From Symsagittifera roscoffensis (taxonomy: Eukaryota; Xenacoelomorpha; Acoela; Convolutidae), in NCBI RefSeq assembly GCF_963678635.1, contig NW_026971149.1, positions 930,001-994,000 of the forward strand: DNA of 64,000 bases, written 5' to 3'. The notes under the pieces are model-generated. The model ran no database searches. It had not been told where the DNA came from and saw only the letters and a program-made list of their open reading frames with translations. How positions within the stretch are numbered: the stretch's first letter is position 1; every line of letters starts with the position of its first letter. The position numbers and the translations under genes are program-made. Positions 21,234 to 31,083 of the stretch are shown piece after piece.

Positions 21234-21464
21234 CTATGTGCTACTTCTATTGTGGGAATTTGCTGCCTTTGTTTCACAAAAACCTAGAAGTCCTAGAAAT
21301 AATGTTTGTTTTATATATGGAAAAATATTGTATACACGTAATGAAATTTTATCTGAATTTGTATTTTTCGTGTATTTGATGGATGAGATTTTTACTGGGA
21401 AAAATTTATGAATTGGCTTGAATTCTAGATCTAAAATTTGTAATCGTTGTTTGTTCTGTTTCAT
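21234..21464 (-). pseudogene. Aspartic protease C-terminal fragment (probable)
   Basis: Minus-strand frame of 76 codons with YNIFPYIKQTLFLGLLGF followed by CETKA. The LGLxGFxETKA pattern resembles the ILGxDFLxxTxA end of retroelement aspartic proteases, and the position just upstream of RT on the coding strand is right. The active-site DTG is not visible in frame. Probable protease remnant. Confidence 0.45.
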
Positions 21465-22079
21465 GTTAATTTGATGGACTTGACTTACTGAAAAGTTATA
21501 TACATATCCTGCTAGTGGTTTCAGGTCTTTTCGTTTTTGGTTAAAAATAGTATAGAATTTAAGAGAAAAATGGCGGTTGTTTATTTAGTCTTTAGAAGAA
21601 TGTAAGTGATGAGATTTTTTTTCTCGTGTATGTGTCTTTTATATGTATCTTGCTGTTTAAAATATTAAGTGTGGGAATGTTTTTAATAATAAATAGTATT
21701 CCAACGATATTGTGTTTTATATCTGTGATGTGGAATGTTTGTTTGAATGGTTTAGTTAAAAGTTCATTCTGTTCCCATGTTCGAGTGGGAAAAAGGAATA
21801 TTTGGATTTTTTCAAAATTAGTTAAATTTGGTCCTTCTGTTGTAGCTTATTTGCTTGAGGTTTTAACTTGGGATGTAAAGTTTGTATTTCACTCCATGTG
21901 GGAAAGTTTATTATATTTGATTCTGCTACTCAGTCTACTAAAAAATCATTCCGAGTAATGGTGATTGAAAATCTTTTAACTTTTTGGGTTTCCTAAGAGA
22001 AGAGGAATTGTCAAAACTTTTTTTTGGATATTTGTACTTCATTTGATGTATTCTGATACATATATAATGTTTTCTGCCT

Positions 22080-22830
22080 GATTTTCCGTTAAACTCTTGT
22101 TCATTTTAATCTGATGATTCTTGAATATTATCAGGGTTTCGAAAATTGTCATTTTTGCTTTGTTATTAAATCGATTCTATTGTTGCTTCGTATTCGTTTT
22201 CAATCTGAAGCAGGTTTAATGAAAGCGAAGTTTCTGTTTCGCTCTAAACGTCTGTGGGTTCGCAAATTACCTGACTGAGGTGTAATTCTTTGGTTTCTTT
22301 GTTATCAATACCGGGAGGATCTAATTGAGTTTCTTCAGTTGGTTGTACTTGGTTATTTGTCTTTGATGTTCAGGTGTACTATAGTGTTGATGTGAATTTT
22401 TTTGTGTATTTTTTCTGTGCGGTTATTGAAATAATTTTTTTTGTCGATTTTGATATTTCGAATTTCTATGTTCCTATTGTTTGAATAACTTCTGTTTCTA
22501 TTGTATGAAGAATTTCTGGAGCGATCGTTTCAGTGATATCTGTTTCTGGGTTTGAGTTTGAACGATTTCTGTTATAATTTGAGCAGTTGCTTCAATTTGA
22601 GTTTGATCTTGAATAGTTATTTCAATACTGATTGTTTTGACTGTTTGATCGACTATATTATTTTGTGAGAAATTTCCTAAATTTATTTGATCTGGAGATC
22701 TTCCACGATAGTTATGTCTTTAAGGTGACTGTTTTCTAGACGTATTATAGTTATCAGGAAATGATTTCCCTGAACTATTGTTGCCGTGAATTTTCTTTTT
22801 GGTAGATTTTGGTCTTTTTTCATGTATTGG
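22080..22830 (-). pseudogene. Gag-like low-complexity remnant
   Basis: On the minus strand this stretch is Asn/Arg/Ser/Gln rich in several frames (for example YSRSNSN, QDQTQIE, GRSPDQINLG) with tandem-like short repeats (tttctgt/tttgag words on the plus strand). This resembles the nucleocapsid-side low-complexity end of Ty3-type Gag proteins. No CCHC knuckle is visible. Frames are fully broken. Confidence 0.35.
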
Positions 22831-23009
22831 TAAAATGATTTATTTGGTTATCTATGTTTTTGTGGTTCGTTCTGATTATCCTGTTGTTTTTCTCTACATT
22901 AAGTTTTTTTAGGTAATGAAGCTGATATGAAAATTGATGTGTATATCTTTTTTAATAATTAGTTTTTGTATTTTGATCAAAGAAATGTATTTTTTCAAAG
23001 TGTTTTAAC

Positions 23010-23198
23010 TTACTGCAGACTTTTTGGGAAGAACGACTTGTCGTTTTTATCAGTCGTTACTCTACAAACAGTAGATTCAGCACCATTAAGGTTACTGAAG
23101 GACTTCTTCAAAGTTTTTGTCAGCAAATGAAAACTTAAATTTACTGCGGAAAGGATTCTAAGTACATAGGTTTGTTCCGGTTTCCGTCGTACTACCAT
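23010..23198 (-). pseudogene. Possible gag 5' fragment
   Basis: Minus-strand frame of 62 codons lying between the LTR-like segment L1 and the gag-like low-complexity region, where the start of gag would be expected. It is Lys/Arg/Ser/Leu rich with no recognisable motif. Assignment is by position only. Confidence 0.25.
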
Positions 23199-23265
23199 GA
23201 AAACTTCTTAAATTTAGATCGTGCCTTGTCCTTGGTGTTCTCGCAATACCTGGTATTTCTCGTAC

Positions 23266-23785
23266 TGTTTGGGAAATTGGCGGCGATCTATTGAGTCGTA
23301 GAAGCATTTCTATTAAACTCTATTTCGTCTAATATTTTTGCAATTTTGCAATTGTCTAATTCTAAAATGTATTTTGTTCTAAATCTAAGTTAGTTAAGGT
23401 CTTGTTTGAGACATTTCGTCGCACCAGATGAGTAGAGTAATTTCGGAGAAGGTACACCGTCTGCTCGTCACGCTATCTTGTTTTAAGCCGGATAGATTCG
23501 TGCAACTTCTTAGTCTAATACAGATCTTAATCTTACTCTTATATCTCCTAGTCTCAAAAGATCTAGTGTATACTTGTTTATGCAAGTTAGTTTCCAGAAG
23601 GAGAACAACTGTATTCTAAGTTTAATTCAAATTGCTCTGTTGCTGAAACTACAAGCAGTTTCAGCCTTTACAAATAAGTGTAAATGTTAGACATGGAATA
23701 TGATTGGTTAGTCTGGGAATTTTTTACAGAAATAGATAATTATATTTATAACCAATTATAAATATTAGTTTAGAACTGGTTCCAA
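23266..23785. repeat. Segment L1, LTR-like (~520 bp)
   Basis: First full copy of segment L. On the plus strand it runs from tgtttgggaaattgg to aactggttcca (TG...CA ends; TGG...ACA on the minus strand). It forms the right border of the minus-strand Ty3-like element and also opens the first higher-order unit. It contains a bit of open frame (SRxVWEIGGDLLSRRxIS) that in L2-L5 continues from the T array. The LTR reading is favoured by the partial copy at 7734-7935; the alternative is the 3' end plus spacer of a tandem gene unit. Confidence 0.6.
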
Positions 23786-26362
23786 TTGGAAACTTTCAAA
23801 AAATTAGATTAGTCAAGGCGAGCTAGAAAAAATTAAAAAATCTGAAAACATTTAGGTAGCTTGAAGATGCTAAGAGCAAGGTATCGAACGCTGATATTGA
23901 TTAAACTTTCAAACTGTGGCTTGACTGCAATAGACGAAAAGTTCCAGCTAAGTAAGACCATTGCTAACTAAGATCAGGTGGTTTTCATAGCATGAGCTGA
24001 TTCAAAATAGTAACTCTAACTGCAAGTAATTCTATTGGTTTGTTTGGAAATCTTTCAGGTTATTTCAAGTTTTTTTCATATTTAGATTTGCAAAAAAATT
24101 AATACTGGCAAGTTTTTGAAAAATAAAACTTATGAAAGATTTCACTTTATTTGAATCAAATAAATTTTAAAAAAAAAATTTCAGAGCAAGCTTACAACCC
24201 TGTTAGGAAAAACTCAATTGATAATAGTTTGAATTGGTTGAAATTACAACAAAACTACTCGGAAAGGAATTTTTTTGAGAATTCAACAAAAAATTTAGCA
24301 ATTTTCGAAAGGATCAATTGAATTCACAATTTGCGTATTTTTCTCAAAGATAACAAGATCTACCGCACTTTTGACAATTAACCGCAAATATCAAAATTGA
24401 ACGTTAATTCTTTCTTTAAGTGATTTTTGTTGGAGAAAAAATAATCAAAGAACATATGATGATATTCGGACCATCTGGGGTAAGGTTTTTTAGAAACTTC
24501 GAATGAATTCATTTAGAATTTTGTTATTTTTTGTCTTTGGTTTGGTTTTTTTTATTCTAGTTATTAACAGCTGTTATTGAAAAGAACAATTTAAACTAAA
24601 TCAAATTGATATTTAAACTAAGAATGCAAAAAAAATTAAAGAGTGAAATCGAAAATCAAAAATACGATCTTGTCATAACCCCGCATACACAAACAGTTGA
24701 ATACATTCACACAAAACGGCAAACACTAAATAGAACAATTCTAAGAAAGCAAAGACAAATAAAACGAAAAACTTTTTCAAAATACCGAAATGCATTCTCC
24801 GAATCAGAAGTCAGTAGTCTCGATACACTATACAAAGTAGAAGACTCAATAAATCAAACTTATCCAATCCAGGACCCAGTATATTTTTCCGATTCAGAAA
24901 TAAATACAATTTCATCGAAAAAAGGAAAAATGTTAAAATTTTACTGGTGAATAAACAGTTGTCCTCCAAAATAACCGAATTTTTTTTTCGCATTCAATTA
25001 AAACTTTACACTCTATGTATTATTTCCAGAGAAGGATTTGAAAAAAAAATTCAACTTAATTTTGGATCATCAACACTGTCAACAATCATATCGTGAGTTT
25101 TTATCTCTTGCTATTCATAAGAGTCTGTTAAAACTGGACATTAATTTGATATAATTCCATCGTTACGATCTAAATATGACCTAACATTACTACGAGCGTC
25201 TTTGATGCGTATGACTATCAAGAACTTTGTACAGCTTAATAGAAAGCCGAAAAAACTTAACAAAAAGGTTTCTCCATGGGTTTTATTTTTTGTAATAACG
25301 TAAGACAATGTAATTGTTGTAAGACAATGTAATAACTTACTCGAACACTAATTTGCGCAGCATAAAGTTTCCTTTAGAAAAATTTTCGCAGGGTTCTTTT
25401 TGACGGCATACCTATTAGTTTTAAAATTTACTTTTTCCTGTAAATTCGCAATATAATAATGACTCATTGTTAACATGGTTTTCTACTCTGAATCAGAAAT
25501 TCAATTTTCCGTATCTTCAGTATATTAGTGCATTGTGCATTCATGTTGCTTAAAAATCTCCATTTAGTGCAATTGATTTTTTTGGAACTAGATATTATCA
25601 AAGTTTCTATAAAAATTCAGCAAAATATTGTTTTAGTGAGCTCATGGTAGGAACCTTTCATTAACAATGCATTTGTTTAGATTTTTTTTCTTGCTCACAT
25701 CAATTATTTGGCTCAAAAGAAACTTAAAATCTTTAAGGTATTGTAATTCTCGAAATAGTTTGAAGTTTTACTGATGATTTTTAGCCCATTTATGGTCTCA
25801 ATGCTCCATTATTATTGCTTTTGTTTGTAATTTTACCTAGTTGCTTATGTCTCAAATTAAGGCCTTATGGTTTTGCAACAGAAAATCACCAGGAGGTTTC
25901 TAAAATTTTCAAGCAAAAATGAACTGTTTGATGATTTATTTAAATTTTGCACTTGTTTTCAGTCTAAGTTAGTTAAGAAAAATTTGTACTTTGATTGAGC
26001 TTCGTTTCAAATGATATAATTTTTTGATTCAAAAACTAAATTGCGCTCATAAAGCCTAATAATTAATACGGAGTAAAACTGCGTTTTTAAGGACGCCTTT
26101 CAATTTTTACCTTTAACCTTTGATATTTGTGTTTCTTCTTATCAATACTTGAAAAATACAAAAAAGTTCTGTTTTTGTTTTTTTTCTTGCGTCAAAATAT
26201 CTGCCGTATTCAAGAGTAAGTTTAAGTTCGTTGTTCAGTTTGGAAAAAAAATTGTTTTTGCAAATTATTTCTTAGTGATAGTTATACTGACATCTGAAAA
26301 ATTAACATGATTGGTTTTTACTCGTATTTTAAAGGAATGAGAGGTTTTTTGATACAATTTTA
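23786..26362. repeat. Leader, unit 1
   Basis: AT-rich leader shared by all units. It begins with attggaaac two bases after the L end (a TGG start, as in LTR primer-binding sites, but no tRNA match can be named). Unit 1 alone contains a ~290-bp segment at about 24,645-24,930 that is absent from the others. Conserved words in all leaders include gaacatatgatgatatt, tgactcattgttaacatgg and gtgcattgtgcattcatg. Confidence 0.8.
24606..24950 (+). CDS. Hypothetical basic protein, unit-1-specific (114 aa)
   Basis: Open plus-strand frame of 114 codons located almost entirely in the segment present only in unit 1. It is basic and Gln/Lys/Arg rich at the start (MQKKLKSEIENQKYDLVITP), with KRQTLNRTILRKQRQIKRK in the middle and an acidic Ser/Asp end (FSESEVSSLDTLYKVEDSIN). 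It reads like real protein rather than AT-rich noise. Other units join the flanks directly through an A-rich word, so this is either an insertion in unit 1 or a deletion in the rest. No family recognised; it may be an exon. Confidence 0.35.
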   Translation: MIFKLRMQKKLKSEIENQKYDLVITPHTQTVEYIHTKRQTLNRTILRKQRQIKRKTFSKYRNAFSESEVSSLDTLYKVEDSINQTYPIQDPVYFSDSEINTISSKKGKMLKFYW

Positions 26363-27785
26363 GCTACCGCTAAGTATTTTAGTTCTAGACTTACTGGTGA
26401 AAAAACTTGTGTCACCGAAAATTTTCCAACAATTTCTTACAAGAGTTTTTACACAAGGCTGGGACACTTGTTTTGAGGTACTCTGCTACTGCATATTTCC
26501 ACTCAAACGAGATTAACATAAAGTCTTGGACGACCGAGGCTAAGTAAATAAGGGTTTCGATGCCACCGAGTTGGGATGCACGAGTAGTAAAAAAAGTGCT
26601 TGAGAGGGCTGGGTTCGAGAAAAAGTTCCAATAAATGATGACGGCCAAATAATAGTGGAGGAAAGATACCTGGGCTTGATGGCGAAGTCAAGATGCAGCA
26701 CGAGGAATCATTTGGTGTCCTGTGGACAGGAAGAGGTGGAGCTTCAACATGAGGGATGTAGGGTCGATGCCAATTGCGCTGTTTCTGTGCCCCTCATGGA
26801 GTATATTCAACCGAATCCAGTCGATATCATCTGTGTCGATTGGCACTCCTAGAGGGGAAATCTCCCAGCGGGGAACAGATTTGAGTATGCTTTGAAAAGA
26901 GAACATGCAACCGAAGTGATCGAAGGGGAGAGAAAGGAAGAACTCTCAGTGACCCCGAGGAGGTCATACACACGGGTGCGACCCCGGCTGAAGAAGCAGT
27001 GCCCAGAGTTACATTCCTGGCACAACGCGAGAAGTGCTCCGGGACCTGAGTGGTGAAGAGTGGGCGGATACAGCAACGCCACCGTTGGACTTTCCCCGAA
27101 AGAATTTACAGTTACAGCTTGGGAGTCAACCAATGGACATGAGCCTGGTGTTCTTGAGCAATGATTACAAGGGGAAGAACACCATTGAGAAAAACAAAAC
27201 GATGTTCTTGAATACTCTGGATCAAGAAGGATGGCAAAATTCTTGCTGGAGTTCAATCAGAATGTGAAGCGGAACATGGATTTTGAAGAGTTCAAGGAGG
27301 AACTATGGGACATAGTGGTGGCATAAAAATTAGAGTGGAGGCGATTAGGGAGAGAACGTGCTTAGCAAGATAATCCATATCGGAGAAAAGAGGCCAAACA
27401 GCGAGCCCGAACTCTGTAAACACAGCTTTACTCTGAGAAAGAAATTTACGACCAAAATGAGTGATAGAGATAAACATATTATCATAGCTAAAAATATTAT
27501 TTTACCTAAGTCTAGAGAAGGAAAAAAAGTGTTTGAGGCAAGAGAACAGCAGAGGCAAGTGTCAGGAGAAGAGGGCCTGGAAAAAGAGGCCGCTTCAGTG
27601 ATGATCGTGTCTACAGCGCCGAACAAGGAGTCAAAGTCAAGGCAGAGGAAGCGAGAGATGGAGGAAGGGAGTCCTTCAGCGGAGGCGGTGTCGGTGGCGA
27701 AACTGAAGGAGACACATCCGATGGTTTTAGCAAGATGGAAGACTGCAGCTTAACAAGTCAACTTGACATCAAGGAAGCTAGGAGG
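26363..27785 (+). pseudogene. Coding block C, unit 1
   Basis: First copy of the unknown coding block, plus strand. Successive frames: the VTENxPTIxYK...RLGHLF frame (here broken by a stop after HLF, unlike units 2-5); the DDGQIIVEE-type frame ending VDIICVDWHS; an acidic frame with EGERKEE; MDMSLVFLSNDYKGKNTIEK; IKKDGKILLEFNQNVKRN-type; and a 131-codon frame at 27358-27753 with KMSDRDKHIIIAKNIILPKS, a basic SRQRKREME and an end at MVLARWKTAA. A 35-nt segment flanked by agtgc is present. Function unknown. Confidence 0.45.
27358..27753 (+). CDS. Hypothetical protein of block C, unit 1 (131 aa)
   Basis: Longest uninterrupted plus-strand frame of block C in this unit. Residues 1-35 are basic (HSFTLRKKFTTKMSDRDK). 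They are followed by IIIAKNIILPKSREGKKVFE, a Gln/Glu-rich helix, a possible nuclear-localisation-like basic patch (SRQRKRE) and an Ala/Glu-rich end MVLARWKTAA. Equivalent frames occur at 34479-34673, 40145-40369 (cut by the non-LTR insertion), 53791-54174 and, broken, near 63,400-63,690. Conservation across units suggests former coding, but no family is recognised and upstream frames are shifted. Confidence 0.4.
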   Translation: MLSKIIHIGEKRPNSEPELCKHSFTLRKKFTTKMSDRDKHIIIAKNIILPKSREGKKVFEAREQQRQVSGEEGLEKEAASVMIVSTAPNKESKSRQRKREMEEGSPSAEAVSVAKLKETHPMVLARWKTAA

Positions 27786-30593
27786 TGACGGCAGATATAA
27801 AAGCTGCGCCTGGTCCCGTGACAGAAGGGGACTTAATGGCACAGAGGGTAAAGTTGAAGAGAGGTTCCACCAGTGGGCAATTATGGGAGGTGGATGTCCG
27901 CAAGGAAGGGATTTCCAGTGATTACCAGAGCGTCAGGCAACAAATCACAAATGATCACGTGATCCATTGAGAAGGGACTCACGAGGAAAACTACTCGTTC
28001 CTGATGGATAGCCCTGGATATGATGAGCGAGCTACAAAATTGTCTAAAGAAGCTGCACCGGTGATTAACCAGAAAGCGTCGAAGTTGGGCCAAGCAGCAG
28101 AAAGCAGAAGTGAATAGGTTGGAGTTGAGGAGCCAACTAGGGCGAGTGTGAGAGAAATTGCTGCTGGAGTACTCCGAAACAAGATGAGGCCACCTCTGAT
28201 GGCGAACATTTTCACCCAGACTGAGCTTCAGTTATTGTTCACGTGGTGCTTGGTTGAAGTCGCATTGAAAGATCTGAACTCATGTGAGAAAATGAAGTAC
28301 AGGGACAAAAGCCTGCATGTGTACCAGATAATGATGCAGTATCTTGTTTCATGCAGCACTTGAGTCAACACCAGAGCGTCGGAAAACCAGTCACAAATGA
28401 TCCCCTTGAGAAGAGACTCACGAGGAACACTACTAGTTCCTGTTGGATAGACCTGGATACGATGAAAGAGCTAGAGAATTGTCTACAGAAGCTGGAACGC
28501 GGAGTATCCAGAAAGCGTCGAAAAAGGGCCAAGCAGCAGAAAACAGAGGTGAATAAGTTGGATTTGAGGAGCCAACTAGGGCGAACGTGGGAGAAACTGC
28601 TGCTGGAGTACTTCGAGAACGAGATGAGTGCACCCTCATCTGCCCAACTCCTGATGTCAAACCTTTTCACCCGGACTGAGCGTCAGTTTTTTTTCACGTG
28701 GTTCTTAGCTGAAGTTGCATTGGACGATCTGAACTCATGTGACACACTGAAGTTCGGGGACAAATGTTGCATGTGTACCGGATGATGATGCAATATGTTG
28801 CTTCATGCAGCACTTGAGTCAACACCAGAGCGTCGGGCAACAAATCAAAAACGATCCTCTTGAGGAGGGATTCACGAGGAACACTACTCGTTCCTGATGG
28901 ATAGACCTGGATACGATGAGAGAGCTAGAGAATTGTCTAAAGAAGCTGCACCGGTGATTTGCCAGAAAGCGTCGAAGTTGGGCCAAGCAGCAGAAAGCAG
29001 AGATGAATAATTTGGAGTTGAGGAGCCAACTAGGGCGAACGTAGGAGAAATTGGTGCTGGAGTACTTCGAGAATGAGATGAGGCCATACCTCATCTGCCC
29101 AACCTCTGATGGCGAACCCTTTCACCCAAACAGTTTATTAATTCATCAGGAGGGTCAGTTAATATTTGCGTGGTGCTTGGCTGAAGTTACATTCAAAGAT
29201 CTGAGCTCATGTGACAAAATGAAGTACGAGGACAATAGCCTGCATGTGTACCGGATGATGATGCAGTATGTTGCTTCATGCAGCACATGAGTCAACACCA
29301 GAGCGTCGGGCAACAACCCACAATTGATTCCCTTCAGAAGGTATTCACGAGGAACACTGCTCGTTCCTGGTGGATAGCCCTGGATACGATGAAAAAGCTA
29401 GAGAATTGTCTAGAAAAGCTGGATTGCAGAGTATCCAGAAATAGTCGAAATTGGACCAAGCAGCAGAAAGCAGAGGTGAATAATTTGGAGTTGAGGAGCC
29501 AATTAGTGCGAACATGGGAGAAGTTGCTGCTGGAGCACTTCGAGAACGAGATGAGGCCATACCTCATCTGCCCAACCTCTGATGGCGAACACTTTCACCC
29601 AGACTGAGCGTCAGTTAATGTTCGCGTGGTGCTTGACTGAAGCTGCATTGAAAGATCTGAAATCATGTGACAAAACGAAGTTCGTGGACAAAAGCTTGCA
29701 TTTGCACCGGATGGTGATGCAGTATGTTGCTTCATGCAGCACTTGAGTCAACACAGATCGTCGGGCAAAAAATCACAAATATTCCTCCTGAGAAGGGATT
29801 CACGGTGAACACTGCCTGTTCCTGGTGGATAGCCCAGGATATAATGAAAGAGCTAGAGAATTGTCTAGAGAAACTGGACCGCAGAGTATCCTGAAAGTCT
29901 CGAAACTGGGTAACGCAGCAAAAAGCAGAGGTAAATAACTTGGAGTTTAGGAGCCAACTAGGGCGAATGTGGGAGAAATTGCTGCTGGAGTACTTCGAGA
30001 ACGAGATGAGGCATTACCTCATCTGCCCAACTTGTGATGGCGAACCCTTTCAGCCGGACTGAGGGTCAGTTAATGTTCACGTGGTGCTTGACTGGAGTTC
30101 CATAGGAAGATCTGAACTCATGTGACAAACTGAAGTTCGGAGACAAAAGCTCGTATGTGTACCGGATGATGATACAGTATGTTGCTTCAAGCAGCTTTTG
30201 AGGCAACGCCAGAGCGTCGAGCAACAAATCACAAATGATCCTCTTGGGAAGGGACTCACTAAGAACACTACTCGTTCCTGGTGAAAAGCCCTGGATACGT
30301 TGAAAGAACTAAGGAAGCTCGACTGCAGAGTATCCAGAAATAGTCGAAATTGGGTTACGTAGCAGAAAGCAGAGGTGAATAACTTGGAGTTGAGGAGCCA
30401 ACAAGTGGCGAATGTGGGAGAAATTGGTGCTGGAGTACTTCGAGAACGAGATGTGGCCATACCTCATCTGCCCAACCTCTTTTTCGAATTTTTTCACCCG
30501 GATCGAGAGTCAGTTTTTGTTCACGTGGTGTTCGGCTGAAGCAGCATTGAAAGATCTGATTTCATGTGAGAAATTGAAGTACGTTTCTCGTAT
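27786..30593 (+). repeat. T array, unit 1 (~6 copies of a ~455-bp repeat)
   Basis: Tandem repeats with the anchor gagcgtc at 27928, 28374, 28828, 29301, 29756 and 30212, so spacing is 446-473 with a mode near 455. The first, partial repeat is preceded by a non-repeated junction (the APGPVTEGDF-type frame). Each repeat can encode a ~140-residue segment with IALDTM.ELENCL, KQQKAEVNNLELRSQL and LLLEYFENEM. Because 455 is not a multiple of three, frames change between repeats. Other frames, including SFLVDSPGYDERA, are also open. Confidence 0.9.
28351..28785 (+). CDS. T-repeat ORF, unit 1 (144 aa)
   Basis: The most complete single-repeat frame in this array, running from MQHLSQHQSVGKPV to a stop after MCTG. 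It contains a predicted coiled-coil-like middle (LDTMKELENCLQKLERGVSR, KRAKQQKTEVNKLDLRSQLG), LLLEYFENEM and a C-terminal FFTWFLAEVALDDLNSCDT. The same pattern is seen in repeats of all arrays, sometimes with stops. The length is about one repeat. Unknown family. The frame choice is uncertain because the SFLVDSPGYDE frame is open in other repeats. Confidence 0.35.
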   Translation: MQHLSQHQSVGKPVTNDPLEKRLTRNTTSSCWIDLDTMKELENCLQKLERGVSRKRRKRAKQQKTEVNKLDLRSQLGRTWEKLLLEYFENEMSAPSSAQLLMSNLFTRTERQFFFTWFLAEVALDDLNSCDTLKFGDKCCMCTG

Positions 30594-30723
30594 TGTTTGG
30601 GAAATTGGCGGCGATCTTTTGAGTCGTAGAGGCATTTCTAATAAGTTCTCTATTTCGTCTAATAATTTTGCAATTTTGCAATTGTCTGATTCTAAAATCT
30701 ATTTTGTTCTAAACCTAATTTAG
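30412..30723 (+). CDS. Terminal T-repeat ORF running into segment L2
   Basis: Frame of 103 codons starting in the last repeat (MWEKLVLEYFENEMWPYLIC) and crossing into L2: LKYVSRIVWEIGGDLLSRRG, then FAILQLSDSKIYFVLNLI and a stop. The same read-through is seen at the ends of the other arrays (36046-36318, 49846-50373, 58224-58769), so the T frame and the start of L share one reading frame. This suggests that the C-terminus of the T protein lies in L. Confidence 0.4.
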   Translation: MWEKLVLEYFENEMWPYLICPTSFSNFFTRIESQFLFTWCSAEAALKDLISCEKLKYVSRIVWEIGGDLLSRRGISNKFSISSNNFAILQLSDSKIYFVLNLI

Positions 30724-31083
30724 TAAAGGTCTTGTTTGAGACTTTTCGTCGCACCAGAGGAGTAGAGTAATTCCAGAGAAGGTACACCGTCTGCTCGTCA
30801 CGCTATTTTGTTTTAGGCCGGATAGATTCGTGCAACTTCTCAGTCTAATAACGATCTTAATCTTACTCATAAATCTCCTATCTCAAAAGATCTGGTTATA
30901 CTGGTTTATGCGAGTTAGTTTCCAGAAGGAGAACAACTGTATTCTAAGTTTAATTCAAATTGCTCTGTTTCTGAAACTAAATGTTAGAGATGGAATATGA
31001 TTGGTTAGTCTAGGAATTTTTTTTACAGAAATAGATAATTATATATATAACCATTTATAAATTCTAGTTTAGAACTGGTTCCA
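30594..31083. repeat. Segment L2, LTR-like
   Basis: Second copy of L (~490 bp), tgtttgggaaatt...gaactggttcca. It directly follows the T array of unit 1 at tttctcgtat and opens unit 2. A ~24-base stretch (around gcagtttcagcctttacaaataag) present in L1 is missing here and in L3-L5. Confidence 0.85.

Larger units (their letters stand above)
7734..23785 (-). mobile_element. Ty3/gypsy-like LTR retroelement with env-like region, degraded
   Basis: In minus-strand order the interval holds an LTR-like segment (23266-23785), an Asn/Arg/Ser-rich gag-like remnant, a protease fragment, RT, RNase H, an integrase zinc finger, integrase core and GPY/F-like end, then a long env-like region with membrane segments, and a partial LTR-like segment. 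This protease-RT-RNase H-integrase order is that of Ty3/gypsy elements. The plus strand is T/G rich across the element, i.e. the coding strand is A/C rich. Every reading frame is interrupted, and a 2.2-kb tandem duplication covers the integrase and the region after it. The copy is dead. Clade assignment would need a tree. Confidence 0.75.

Noticed and set aside
23394..23619. Paired 63-codon frames on both strands in L1
   Set aside because: Not conserved in L2-L5, where indels break both.
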